Positions 1 through 6,598 are shown, numbered from the stretch's first letter. The stretch: DNA of 9,049 bases from JAKQHY01 sp034429475 (GCA_034429475.1 DAOUGD010000147.1:1-9049); one strand, 5' to 3'. Notes: generated by a model not told the origin, from the sequence alone. Program-made: numbers and translations.

Positions 1-560
1 CTGGCGCTGGCCAGGTCCGCGATCTCCGGCAGGGCGGTCGGATCGTCCGGGTGCCAGAGCTCCTCGCCCGCGGCCGCCCGGCCGGCGAGGATCCGCACCT
101 TGGCCGGGCTGCCCGGCGGGACGTCGCACGGGGCCGGCTCGCCGGGCTCCCAGTGGACCCGCGGCCGCCCGGCCCACCCCACCATAACCAGATCCTCCTC
201 GAACAACGACACGAACCACCAGCCCGCCGGCGGATCGTAGTGGACCGCCCGGGCCACCGCACGCCGCCGCGCTTCGTAACCCACGGCCCGCGCCCCGGCC
301 GCCACCGGCCGCCCCTCGGCCGCCCGGAGCGTCAGCAATCGCTCGTACATCCCGTCGACCAGCGCGACGTCCCGCTCCCGGCACCTCACCTCCTCACTCG
401 CCGCGCGAGCCAGCGCGGGCGACTTGCAACCGGTCTTCGGAATCGGCTCGGCCAACGCCTGCGCCCGGGCCCGCTCCCGCTGCGCCTCCCGGATCCGCGC
501 AAGCGCCTCCCTCCGCCGCGTTTCCAATTCGATCGGTAGCAACAAATCGAGGCGCGTCAT
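1..560 (-). CDS. Hypothetical protein, 3' end cut by window edge
   Basis: An open minus-strand frame starts with ATG at 558-560 and runs off the left edge without a stop, giving 186 codons. The start overlaps the stop of the upstream adenine methyltransferase gene in a 4-nt ATGA, which supports both the start and translational coupling. The N-terminal ~40 residues are highly charged (Arg/Glu/Ala-rich) and probably form a helix or coiled coil. A central part (about residues 105-130) has an aromatic, hydrophobic stretch with WWF and a following MVGWAGRP that looks like a folded beta-rich core. No catalytic motif, signal peptide or membrane segment is visible and the family is not recognised. 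Because it is coupled to the methyltransferase it may belong to the same modification module, but this is inference from position only. Confidence 0.75.
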   Translation of the reverse strand, partial: MTRLDLLLPIELETRRREALARIREAQRERARAQALAEPIPKTGCKSPALARAASEEVRCRERDVALVDGMYERLLTLRAAEGRPVAAGARAVGYEARRRAVARAVHYDPPAGWWFVSLFEEDLVMVGWAGRPRVHWEPGEPAPCDVPPGSPAKVRILAGRAAAGEELWHPDDPTALPEIADLASA

Positions 561-1444
561 GAAAACAGCATCCCCTCCCCGCCCGCCAAACTTGGACCGT
601 TGAGCAATAGGATCTCCGGGGCCTCGCAATTGCCGATGCCGCGGCGGTTCTGGACATGTAGGTTCTTTTGCATCGTGCACTTCCGAACCGTCCAGCCTGG
701 ATACAGCTCGCGGATCCGCGGCGACTCGTAGTAGCTCACCACAACTCGACTGCGCCGGAAGCGGCAAAGCTGTTCGGCGAGCCTTTCGTGGTCCTCGTCT
801 CGAAAATCATGCTGATAGACGGACCCGCCACCATCGGCGCGCGTGCTGGCCAGATAGGGCGGATCCGCATAGACGACGACCCCATCCTCGTCCGCGATCT
901 CCGGAAGCACCTTGAAACCGTCCGCATTCAAGACCAGCACGTTTCGGAGGCGATCGTGCCACCAAGGGATCGATTCAACGGCAGACCGCCACCGCCCCGC
1001 AGTGGAGCCACCGCCCGGCGTATACCTGCGCGACGGGGCGTAGGTTGTCCGACGGGTGCCGGCGGTCCCGTTACGGCCTTGCCAAGACACGACGAGAAAG
1101 TGATATGCTGCAACGATGCCGGTAGCGCCGGGATTGGACTCGAGCCATTCCAGCGACTCGTAATACAGCGCTTCGCACGATAGGGTCACGGCAGCCCGCT
1201 TATAGAGATCGAGAGCGGACTCCTCGTTGGCAAGCATTCTTGCAAGGTTCGTCACCGGCCCGTGCAAATCGCAGACGGTCTCCTGTTGGGATGCCGGCTT
1301 GGCAAACAGCACGGCCATGGATCCGCAGAACGGCTCCCAATAGGCGCGGTGCGGCCCGAACTCCCCGACGATCGTCCGGGCAAGCGTTCGCTTGCCTCCG
1401 AACCACGGTGCAATCGCGCCGATCTTCGACTTGGCCTCGCTCAC
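557..1444 (-). CDS. D12-class DNA adenine-N6 methyltransferase
   Basis: This 295-aa protein is predicted to transfer a methyl group from S-adenosylmethionine to adenine N6 in DNA. Visible family signatures are the N-terminal PWFGGKR (residues 13-19, the FxGGK cofactor loop), EPFCGSMAV (37-45), the DLH...N segment (59-66) and the catalytic motif IV DPPY (194-197), followed by a late VVVSYYE strand (234-240). This order is that of Dam/D12 alpha-class enzymes, and the length is typical (about 260-300 aa). The start is GTG at 1442-1444, preceded by GGAGGG at 7-nt spacing; the RBS overlaps the stop of the cytosine methyltransferase gene upstream. GATC is a plausible target, as for many D12 enzymes, but specificity cannot be read from the sequence. 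No partner endonuclease lies nearby, so it is an orphan, as is common in phages, likely used against host restriction or for regulation. Confidence 0.93.
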   Translation of the reverse strand: MSEAKSKIGAIAPWFGGKRTLARTIVGEFGPHRAYWEPFCGSMAVLFAKPASQQETVCDLHGPVTNLARMLANEESALDLYKRAAVTLSCEALYYESLEWLESNPGATGIVAAYHFLVVSWQGRNGTAGTRRTTYAPSRRYTPGGGSTAGRWRSAVESIPWWHDRLRNVLVLNADGFKVLPEIADEDGVVVYADPPYLASTRADGGGSVYQHDFRDEDHERLAEQLCRFRRSRVVVSYYESPRIRELYPGWTVRKCTMQKNLHVQNRRGIGNCEAPEILLLNGPSLAGGEGMLFS

Positions 1445-1451
1445 GTCGCGT

Positions 1452-1457
1452 CCCTCC
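1452..1457 (-). promoter_or_regulatory. RBS fixing a GTG start
   Basis: The transcript reads GGAGGG 7 nt before the GTG at 1444. It overlaps the TAG stop of the upstream cytosine methyltransferase (TAGGAGGG), so translation of the two methyltransferases is probably linked. It decides the non-ATG start of the adenine methyltransferase. Confidence 0.7.
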
Positions 1458-2830
1458 TACGCCGCGTTGGTCACGGTCTCACACAGCGCCCGCATCACCG
1501 GCGGGCAGACGGCGTTGCCGACCTGTTTCACCCGCTCGGCCTTCGTGCCGACCAGCTCGTAGCCGTCGGGGAACCCCTGCGCCCGGGCGAGCTCGTCCAC
1601 GTCCAGCATTCGGAACCCGATGTCCACCACGCCGAGCTCCCGCATCGTCCGAACCAGCGAGACCATGGCCAGGCCGAAGCGGTCCCGCGTGGTCACCACG
1701 TCCAGCGGCTCGCTCACCGGCCGGGCCGTGCCCGTGCCGTAGTACTTGGTCAAGAACGGCAGGACCAGATGCCCGGTCGCGTTGCCGGCGATGATCGTCG
1801 GCAGGGGCTCATCCACGCCGCGGCATCGCTTGAGGTGGTCCCGAGAGTCGTACACCCCGGTCCGCGGCAGGATGAAGGGCACCGCTAGGCCGCCGGCCCC
1901 GTGGCTGGTGACGGTCGGCGCCGGCGCGTCCACGGAATGCACGCGCGGCGACTGGCCGGACCGCTCCCCGAAGTTGGGCACCAGAAACGGCACCGCCAGG
2001 CCGTGGTGGGCCCCGCTGGTGCAGATCGTCGAGAGGGGCTGGCCTGCGCCGGCGGCGTCCTGATGGTTCCGCATGACGACGATGAACGGCCCGGCTGCCT
2101 CGCCCACGAATTTGCGCAGGCCCGCCTCGATCCGCGCCAGAGTCTTGGGGGCCAACGCTCGTTTCCGCGCGAAGATCGACGGGCAGGGCCGGCCCCAATC
2201 GATCACCTCTGCCGCCGGCCGCCAGTCGGCTGGGGCGTGGGTCGGCTCCGGCCAGGGGATCTCCCGCCGGCCGCGCCGAGAGTCCAGCCGCCGGGCGACG
2301 ATGAACAGTCGGATCCGCTTCGTGGCCGCGCCGAAGTCTGCGGCATTGAGGAGTTGGTGGTCCACCTGGTAGCCGAGCGACTCGATCGCCCGGATCCAGG
2401 CCCGGAACGTCTGGCCGCGGCGGCTCTTGTCCGGCCGGTTTCGCTCGTCGAGCGGTCCCCAGTCGCGGAACTCGCGGACGTTCTCGACGATGATCCACTC
2501 CGGCCGCTTGGCCTCGGCCCACACGCAGACGTGCCAGGGCGTGGCCCGCTTCTGGTCGTCGATCGGCCGGCCGCCGCGGGCAATCGAGTGGTACACGCAC
2601 TCAGGCGAGGCCAGCAGCAGGTCCAGCTCGGGCAGCGTGCGATCGTTCCGCGGGTCGACGTCGTCGATCCGGGCGCAGATGTGCCGCGTCGCCGGGTGGT
2701 TCGCCTGGTGGCTGAGCACGGCGGTCCGCCAGTGGTTGACCGCCAGCACGACGTCTACCCCGGCCTGGACCGCCCCCGTCGTCGATCCCCCCGCGCCACA
2801 AAACAAGTCCGCCGCCTTCAGTCGTCGCAT
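1457..2830 (-). CDS. C5-type DNA cytosine methyltransferase
   Basis: This 457-aa protein is predicted to methylate cytosine C5 in DNA. Motif I is DLFCGAGGS (residues 8-16). Motif IV is ASPECVYHS (74-82) with the presumed nucleophile Cys78. Motif VI is ENVREF (117-122), motif VIII is NAADFGAATKRIRLF (162-176), and motifs IX-X are RMLDVDELARAQGFP and KQVGNAVCPP (407-444). The active-site loop reads SPEC instead of the usual PPC, a variant I recall from phage-type C5 enzymes. The region before motif IX, where target recognition sits, has four related segments of the form EPLxTI...GLAVPFL (about 262-283, 298-320, 338-360, 372-390). The ATG at 2828-2830 has GAGGGAGA upstream and overlaps the DUF4031 gene by 13 nt. 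With the adenine enzyme downstream it forms a two-base modification cassette. Confidence 0.94.
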   Translation of the reverse strand: MRRLKAADLFCGAGGSTTGAVQAGVDVVLAVNHWRTAVLSHQANHPATRHICARIDDVDPRNDRTLPELDLLLASPECVYHSIARGGRPIDDQKRATPWHVCVWAEAKRPEWIIVENVREFRDWGPLDERNRPDKSRRGQTFRAWIRAIESLGYQVDHQLLNAADFGAATKRIRLFIVARRLDSRRGRREIPWPEPTHAPADWRPAAEVIDWGRPCPSIFARKRALAPKTLARIEAGLRKFVGEAAGPFIVVMRNHQDAAGAGQPLSTICTSGAHHGLAVPFLVPNFGERSGQSPRVHSVDAPAPTVTSHGAGGLAVPFILPRTGVYDSRDHLKRCRGVDEPLPTIIAGNATGHLVLPFLTKYYGTGTARPVSEPLDVVTTRDRFGLAMVSLVRTMRELGVVDIGFRMLDVDELARAQGFPDGYELVGTKAERVKQVGNAVCPPVMRALCETVTNAA

Positions 2831-3069
2831 CGCACTCTCCCTCGATGGCCGCGCCGGACCTCGACCAGCGTCCGGCTGGTGACTTCACGGGCTCCCATGG
2901 CGATGGCCTTCTCCCGTTTCCGCGGCGTCAGGTCGTAGTGATCGTCGTGTTTCCACTGGGCCCGCAGCCCGAGCATCGACGCCGCCACCTCCAGCTCGAA
3001 GTCGTCGTCCGCGAACAGGTGGCACCACCACACGCCGTTGACGCACCGCAGCGGATCGACGTAGAGCAT
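2818..3069 (-). CDS. DUF4031 family protein
   Basis: This 83-aa protein carries the hallmarks of DUF4031: an N-terminal beta strand MLYVDP, VWWCHLFADD (residues 13-22), a helix ending in LGLRAQW (33-39), and HYDLTPRKREKAIAMGA (44-60) followed by REVTSR. The family is small, common in actinobacterial and phage genomes, and has no assigned biochemical function that I know of; the conserved His and Asp residues suggest a possible metal or phosphate site (inference). The ATG at 3067-3069 follows the previous stop by 3 nt with CGGAG upstream, and the 3' end overlaps the cytosine methyltransferase by 13 nt. The last ~18 residues are Arg-rich and poorly conserved in appearance. Confidence 0.85.
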   Translation of the reverse strand: MLYVDPLRCVNGVWWCHLFADDDFELEVAASMLGLRAQWKHDDHYDLTPRKREKAIAMGAREVTSRTLVEVRRGHRGRVRCDD

Positions 3070-3072
3070 GGC

Positions 3073-3312
3073 TCACTCCGCCTGCGCCTTGAATTTCCAG
3101 TGGCCGCCGAAGGGACCTCCGCGGGTGAACGTGATCGTACCGCGGGTCCCAGGCCGGACCGAATCCGCGTAGGTCCCGACGCGATCCACCAGCGCGAACG
3201 CCTCGCCTTCGTCAGCCCAGAAAACGAGCAACTCGGCCGTCTTCTCGCGGTAGACCCGATGAACCGTGCCCGGCTTGACCGTTCCATAGGGCCATGTCTT
3301 GTGTTGGACCAT
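3073..3312 (-). CDS. Hypothetical 79-aa protein
   Basis: A short cytosolic protein with no recognised family. The sequence alternates short beta strands with turns (GTVHRVYR, ELLVFWAD, AFALVDRVGTY, GTITFT), which suggests a small all-beta fold such as an SH3-like barrel. No cysteine cluster, signal peptide or membrane helix is present. The ATG at 3310-3312 has GGAGGG 6-7 nt upstream and comes 3 nt after the stop of the zinc-ribbon gene, so start and expression are well supported. Function is unknown; its neighbours are small phage-type genes. Confidence 0.7.
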   Translation of the reverse strand: MVQHKTWPYGTVKPGTVHRVYREKTAELLVFWADEGEAFALVDRVGTYADSVRPGTRGTITFTRGGPFGGHWKFKAQAE

Positions 3313-3315
3313 GCG

Positions 3316-3456
3316 TTACCCTCCGGCGTCTCCGTCGTCCATAAACCGCACGTCCATCGAGCCGCAACACGGGCAGTAGTTGACGCTGTCTGTCACATCG
3401 CCATGTGTGTCAATTGTGAATGTCGCGTAGCATGTCAGGCACTCGTATCGGTCCAT
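3316..3456 (-). CDS. 46-aa zinc-ribbon microprotein
   Basis: ATG at 3454-3456 to TAA at 3316-3318. The frame encodes 46 residues with two CxxC-type knuckles: YECLTC (Cys6, Cys9) and YCPCCG (Cys28, Cys30, Cys31), separated by a hydrophilic loop. This is a classic zinc-ribbon layout, and it ends in an acidic tail MDDGDAGG. GGGAGGGTGAC directly precedes the ATG, and the stop is 3 nt before the next start, so it fits the operon exactly. Such single zinc ribbons in phages may bind nucleic acid or a host protein; the partner here is unknown. It is easily missed because of its length. Confidence 0.72.
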   Translation of the reverse strand: MDRYECLTCYATFTIDTHGDVTDSVNYCPCCGSMDVRFMDDGDAGG

Positions 3457-3467
3457 GTCACCCTCCC

Positions 3468-3486
3468 GGCCACTGGTCCCACGTCA
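3468..3486 (-). repeat. Copy of DUF5131 gene 3' end (19 nt)
   Basis: GGCCACTGGTCCCACGTCA here matches 18 of 19 bases of 3815-3833, the last codons of the DUF5131 gene. On the minus strand in the equivalent frame this copy would read TWDQWPGG and then stop, against TWDHWPS in the intact gene. It lies just after the stop of the 103-aa gene and looks like the scar of a deleted or recombined gene. Confidence 0.6.
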
Positions 3487-3795
3487 ATAGACCTGCTCCC
3501 ATTCCTCGGTGGCAGCGTAGGCGTATTTCAGACCGTCGCGGAAATGCACCACGTCGCTGTAGACTTCCGCGTCCTCGTCGTAGCATGGCTCGTGCCGCTC
3601 GAAGAGTCCGCCGGGCCCTAAGACAGTGATCTCCCAAATCCCACCACCGCAATCCTTGCCGTATTTGGCCTTCAGGATCGTCCCGTCGCTGAATGCGAGT
3701 AGCACGCCGTACATCCCTATACACGCGACTTCACCATTAACGTCGCCTTCTACTTCGATTAGATCGTCCGACGCCCCGTACACTTTCGTTGCCAT
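3484..3795 (-). CDS. Conserved hypothetical 103-aa protein
   Basis: The protein begins ATKVYGASDDLIEVEGD and contains LLAFSDGTILKAKYG (about residues 32-46) and GIWEITVLGPGG (52-63), ending with an acidic segment and a Tyr-rich tail. I recognise the pattern (YGASDDLIEVEGD ... LAFSDGT ... GIW) as a recurring small bacterial and phage hypothetical protein without known function; it is probably a beta-rich globular fold. The ATG at 3793-3795 has GGGAGA 5-6 nt upstream and lies 12 nt after the DUF5131 stop. No membrane or secretion signal is visible. Confidence 0.78.
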   Translation of the reverse strand: MATKVYGASDDLIEVEGDVNGEVACIGMYGVLLAFSDGTILKAKYGKDCGGGIWEITVLGPGGLFERHEPCYDEDAEVYSDVVHFRDGLKYAYAATEEWEQVY

Positions 3796-3807
3796 CGGTA
3801 TCTCCCG

Positions 3808-4905
3808 TTATGAAGGCCAGTGGTCCCACGTCACGCCGTCGAGCAGACGGCCGGCACGCTTCTTGCCGATGCGGGCCATATGGATCTCGCGCCCCGACGA
3901 AAGTATCGTGTTGTCCAGAAACTCGCCCTGCTCATCGAAATGACCCACTTGCCTGGCCGTCTCTGCGACTTCGTTGGACACGGAACCGCCGACACCCCAC
4001 GGCGCCCACTCACCCCACGCCTTGAACGTGAACGGCACGCCCGCCGCCTTGCACTCGTCGCGGATTCGCCGGACCCAGTCCGGGTGCATCGGCCGCGCGC
4101 CGGGACCCGTCTCGCCGCCGACGATGACCCAGTCGAGCGTCGGATTGATCGGGTACTCCCCCTGCAAATCGCAGTCGCAATAGTCACCATGCCGCAGGCA
4201 CTCAGGACAACGAAACGAAAGCCAGTCGGCATCGAATTTCACTGGCCCGACCAACGGCTCTAGCGACACGCCGAGCATGGGGACCAGGACCAGGTCGCGG
4301 CACACGAGCAAGTGGCCGATGCCCGCGTCAAGCGTCGCTTGGTCGCTCGCCGAGTAGACAAGCCAGACGTTGTCACGGGGGCCGCCAGGCCACACCCATA
4401 CCACGTTCTCCGGCCGCTTCGTCAGAAGAATCCAGTCGAGGTTCGGCGTCTGGTCGATCAGCTCGAAGAACTGTCCGCGGATGAAGTTCATCGGCACGGC
4501 GACCGTCTCTTTGCCGCACTCAGGACAGTCCGTTGGTTTCTTCTGCGGACCAAGCTGGCGCATGATGACCGGCAACGTGCCCCACCAATCGCAGAAGCGG
4601 CACATCCGCAACTCGTCCCCATCGCTGGCCAGCATCGGCCCATCCCAATTCTCGAATGGATCGCAGAGCGAAGGAAACACCTTCAGCCGCTTGCCTGCCG
4701 CCGCGGCCTTACGATTCCACGAGAGCGGCTTCCGCCAGTAGGCCTGGCTGGTGACGCGGCGTGTCCCCTCCGGCCCCCACGTCACACCAAACCGCCGGCC
4801 GAACGTGCGGGCGTAACAGTGATCGCAGCCCGTATGAACCGGCGAGCATCCGATCCAGGGATTCCACGTCGCGTCGGTCCACTCGATCTTGGATTGTTCA
4901 GCCAT
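3808..4905 (-). CDS. DUF5131 (phage Gp37/Gp68) three-cysteine protein
   Basis: This 365-aa protein opens with KIEWTDATWNPWIGC and the three-cysteine signature Cys20-X6-Cys27-X2-Cys30-Tyr-Ala. Further hallmarks are FPSLCDPFE (78-86), DWILLTKRPE (157-166), LGVSLEP (211-217) and DWVIVGGETGPGARP (258-272), then a helix and FTFKAWGEWAP. The clustered cysteines and barrel-like repeat of strands suggest a divergent radical-SAM-like iron-sulfur enzyme, but no activity is established that I know of. Two extra cysteine clusters stand out: CRFC...CPEC (102-130), which looks like an inserted zinc ribbon, and CPECLRHGDYCDC (233-245). I chose ATG 4905 because the family signature begins there and GGGAGA lies upstream. 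An in-frame extension to 5166 has low-complexity non-family sequence and overlaps the next gene. The start overlaps the peptidase gene by 8 nt. Confidence 0.9.
   Translation of the reverse strand: MAEQSKIEWTDATWNPWIGCSPVHTGCDHCYARTFGRRFGVTWGPEGTRRVTSQAYWRKPLSWNRKAAAAGKRLKVFPSLCDPFENWDGPMLASDGDELRMCRFCDWWGTLPVIMRQLGPQKKPTDCPECGKETVAVPMNFIRGQFFELIDQTPNLDWILLTKRPENVVWVWPGGPRDNVWLVYSASDQATLDAGIGHLLVCRDLVLVPMLGVSLEPLVGPVKFDADWLSFRCPECLRHGDYCDCDLQGEYPINPTLDWVIVGGETGPGARPMHPDWVRRIRDECKAAGVPFTFKAWGEWAPWGVGGSVSNEVAETARQVGHFDEQGEFLDNTILSSGREIHMARIGKKRAGRLLDGVTWDHWPS
3815..3833 (-). repeat. DUF5131 3'-end segment repeated at 3468-3486
   Basis: This is the original copy of the 19-nt near-repeat, encoding the final VTWDHWP residues of the DUF5131 protein. 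It differs from the downstream copy at one base. The pair brackets the 103-aa gene. Confidence 0.6.
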
Positions 4906-5434
4906 TGAGAATCTCCCAACAGTGTGTTGGCCACCACCGACCATCGGCCTGCGGGACGCATTGTCCCAAGAGCCACGGGACAAGGTCCTGGGCCCAAGTA
5001 CCGCGATCGATCCACCCGCGGACGCACATCGCGTTGACGTCGAACACCATTGATCGGCCGTTGGCGGGGTTGTGCATGGCGATCCAATGGGTGTGCCGAT
5101 AACGGACCCGGACCGGCACGCCCGACTTGGTCCAGGGACCGCCCCACTGAATCCGCACAAGACCAAACGCTGGGTAGACCGCGTCCACCGCCTCGTGGGA
5201 CCCCGGACACTCGTAGACGCGCCGAAAGGGGATTCGCAGGCCGCGCAGAATCGCGGCCATCAGCCTTGGGTTGGTGTAGCCTTTTTGCTCGAAGTCCCCA
5301 AGATGCGGCCGGATCTCCGCCGGCGTCCTTCCCAACACCGCGCACAGCGCGGCCGGGCCGCAATTAAACCCCCAGTCGTCGGCGGCCCATTGAGTCTCGT
5401 CAATATCGAACCGAATCGGAGGCACTCGAATCAT
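4898..5434 (-). CDS. C39-like papain-fold cysteine peptidase
   Basis: This 178-aa protein has the layout of a small papain-like (C39-like) peptidase. The nucleophile motif is WGFNCGPAALCAVLG with Cys25 at the start of the first helix. A strand carries the histidine in RHTHWIAM (His114 or His116), and FDVNA (Asp132 and Asn134) supplies the likely third residue. Gln15 or Asn24 could form the oxyanion hole. There is no signal peptide, so it acts in the cytoplasm, or is packaged or released at lysis. ATG at 5432-5434 was preferred over an ATG 13 codons upstream because GAGGGAG lies directly before it and it sits 1 nt after the previous stop. The 3' end overlaps DUF5131 by 8 nt. A role in protein maturation, or a non-catalytic relative, is possible; substrate unknown. 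Confidence 0.72.
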   Translation of the reverse strand: MIRVPPIRFDIDETQWAADDWGFNCGPAALCAVLGRTPAEIRPHLGDFEQKGYTNPRLMAAILRGLRIPFRRVYECPGSHEAVDAVYPAFGLVRIQWGGPWTKSGVPVRVRYRHTHWIAMHNPANGRSMVFDVNAMCVRGWIDRGTWAQDLVPWLLGQCVPQADGRWWPTHCWEILNG

Positions 5435-5435
5435 C

Positions 5436-5804
5436 TCACTCCCTCTGCGTCCCCGCGTTTCCGCGCGATCCACCGACCCTTCCCGGCTCCAGAAACGAAA
5501 CAGGGATGTTCAGTTCCCGGGCAATCGCAATCTCTGCCTGGACTCCGACACTCTCCTGCCAGCCGGGCAGCATCAGCACGGCCAGGCAATCGCAACGCCG
5601 GAGGAATGCCCGGTCCACGCGCTCCCAAAAGTCCCAGCCGGTGGGCAGCTCGCCGGCCAGGAGGATCGGATGCGTGTGCGCGATGGGCGAGAAGAGGATC
5701 TGCCCATCGCGCATCATCCCGGCTGCCTGGGCACAAACGGCCCGAAAACGCTCATCGCGGACCGCTGCCTGCGCGTGCGAGTAAGGCGAGGCCAGGTAGA
5801 GCAT
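5436..5804 (-). CDS. DUF1937 family, nucleoside deoxyribosyltransferase-like
   Basis: This 122-aa protein shows the DUF1937 pattern: YLASPYS (residues 3-9), a helix, FSPIAHTHPI (38-47), GWDFW (56-60), CDCLAVLMLPGW (71-82) and ESVGVQAEIAIA (84-95). The fold is Rossmann-like and related to nucleoside 2-deoxyribosyltransferases, where a Glu acts as nucleophile; Glu91 in QAEIAIA is the candidate. Substrate is unknown, but a role in nucleotide metabolism or in sensing or removing a nucleotide-derived signal is reasonable (inference). ATG 5804 was chosen because the conserved strand begins there and GGAG lies ~9 nt upstream; an in-frame ATG at 5831 adds nine non-conserved residues inside the previous gene. 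The tail after residue 106 is Gly/Arg-rich. Confidence 0.85.
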   Translation of the reverse strand: MLYLASPYSHAQAAVRDERFRAVCAQAAGMMRDGQILFSPIAHTHPILLAGELPTGWDFWERVDRAFLRRCDCLAVLMLPGWQESVGVQAEIAIARELNIPVSFLEPGRVGGSRGNAGTQRE

Positions 5805-5817
5805 TCTTGGGGCTCCG

Positions 5818-6597
5818 TCACGGCGAACCATGGTAAACGGGGATCTCCAACCCCGTCTCGCTCAACAGCCTCTTGAGCGTCTTGAAAACGCACCCTTCGG
5901 CCTGCTCTCGGGCCGCGGCCAGTGCGCCGGGCAGCGGCACGACGGCAAACGTCTCCTCGAGCGAACCGATCTCAACCGCCACACGGACCTCGTAGCGCTG
6001 GCGCAGTCCGTCCACGTCCCAAACCGGCACACTCAACAGCAGCTCCTCCGGCAGCTCCGCCGTACCCTTGACGGCGGATTCGATGTCCCGGCCGAGGCTC
6101 TCCTGCCCATGTCCGGCGACGGCTCTGGTCGCCCGGGTGTGCTTCCAGTCGATCCGGCGGAAGAGCGCGACGACGTCGGCGGGCACCCCGAGATTCAATC
6201 GCAGGAGCGAAATGAACTCGCGCTGCGGAAAGTACTTGGGCGTGCCGCCGGGACCGACCTGCAATACCAAGAGCGTCTCCCATGGGAGCGAGATGGGCAG
6301 ATTGAGGACCGCCTTCTCCCGACGATCCGTGGCGTCGTAGGTGAGCACGACTTCCTCGCTGCCGTACCACAAGGCGGCATTGGGCCAGGACTCTTTTTCC
6401 TTGTCCGCCAGGTCCACGAGGGTTTCGAGATCCGAGACCTTGTGCTTGCGGAACGGAGCCGGCATGGCCTCGCGCTCGCTCCGATCGCCCTGCACGATGG
6501 CGAATTGTCTCTCCTCGGGCAGGACCAATACACTCGCGCCGGCCGCCTTGACGGCCAGGTCGCGGATCTCCCGAATCGCTCTATCGATACCTTCCAC
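5818..6597 (-). CDS. DUF2303 (YfdQ)-like phage protein
   Basis: This 259-aa cytosolic protein resembles DUF2303/YfdQ phage proteins in length and layout. An N-terminal helix is followed by KVSDLETLVDLADKE (about residues 53-67), a strand pair with a charged turn (VVLTYDATDRREKA), a PW-containing strand, FPQREFISLLRLNLG (about 122-136), and a long C-terminal beta-rich half with helices. The family is common in phage early regions and its function is not established; a link to DNA replication or recombination is often suspected from position. The start is GTG at 6595-6597, strongly supported by AGGAGG with 6-nt spacing and a 1-nt gap after the preceding stop. The family assignment is by remembered pattern and is less sure than the gene itself. 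Confidence 0.6.
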   Translation of the reverse strand: MEGIDRAIREIRDLAVKAAGASVLVLPEERQFAIVQGDRSEREAMPAPFRKHKVSDLETLVDLADKEKESWPNAALWYGSEEVVLTYDATDRREKAVLNLPISLPWETLLVLQVGPGGTPKYFPQREFISLLRLNLGVPADVVALFRRIDWKHTRATRAVAGHGQESLGRDIESAVKGTAELPEELLLSVPVWDVDGLRQRYEVRVAVEIGSLEETFAVVPLPGALAAAREQAEGCVFKTLKRLLSETGLEIPVYHGSP

Positions 6598-6598
6598 T

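Noticed and set aside
394..657. 87-aa minus-strand frame at the end of the adenine methyltransferase
   Set aside because: It lies in a different frame from both the methyltransferase and the coupled downstream gene, is low-complexity Ala/Gly/Arg sequence and has no convincing start signal.
1901..2938. 345-aa open frame on the plus strand opposite the cytosine methyltransferase
   Set aside because: It is Arg/Pro/Gly-rich antisense sequence with no family features, while the minus strand holds an intact enzyme with all motifs; long antisense frames are expected at this GC level.
4906..5166. N-terminal extension of the DUF5131 protein by 87 residues
   Set aside because: The extension has no family similarity, overlaps the peptidase gene in another frame, and the ATG at 4905 has its own ribosome binding site and begins the family signature.
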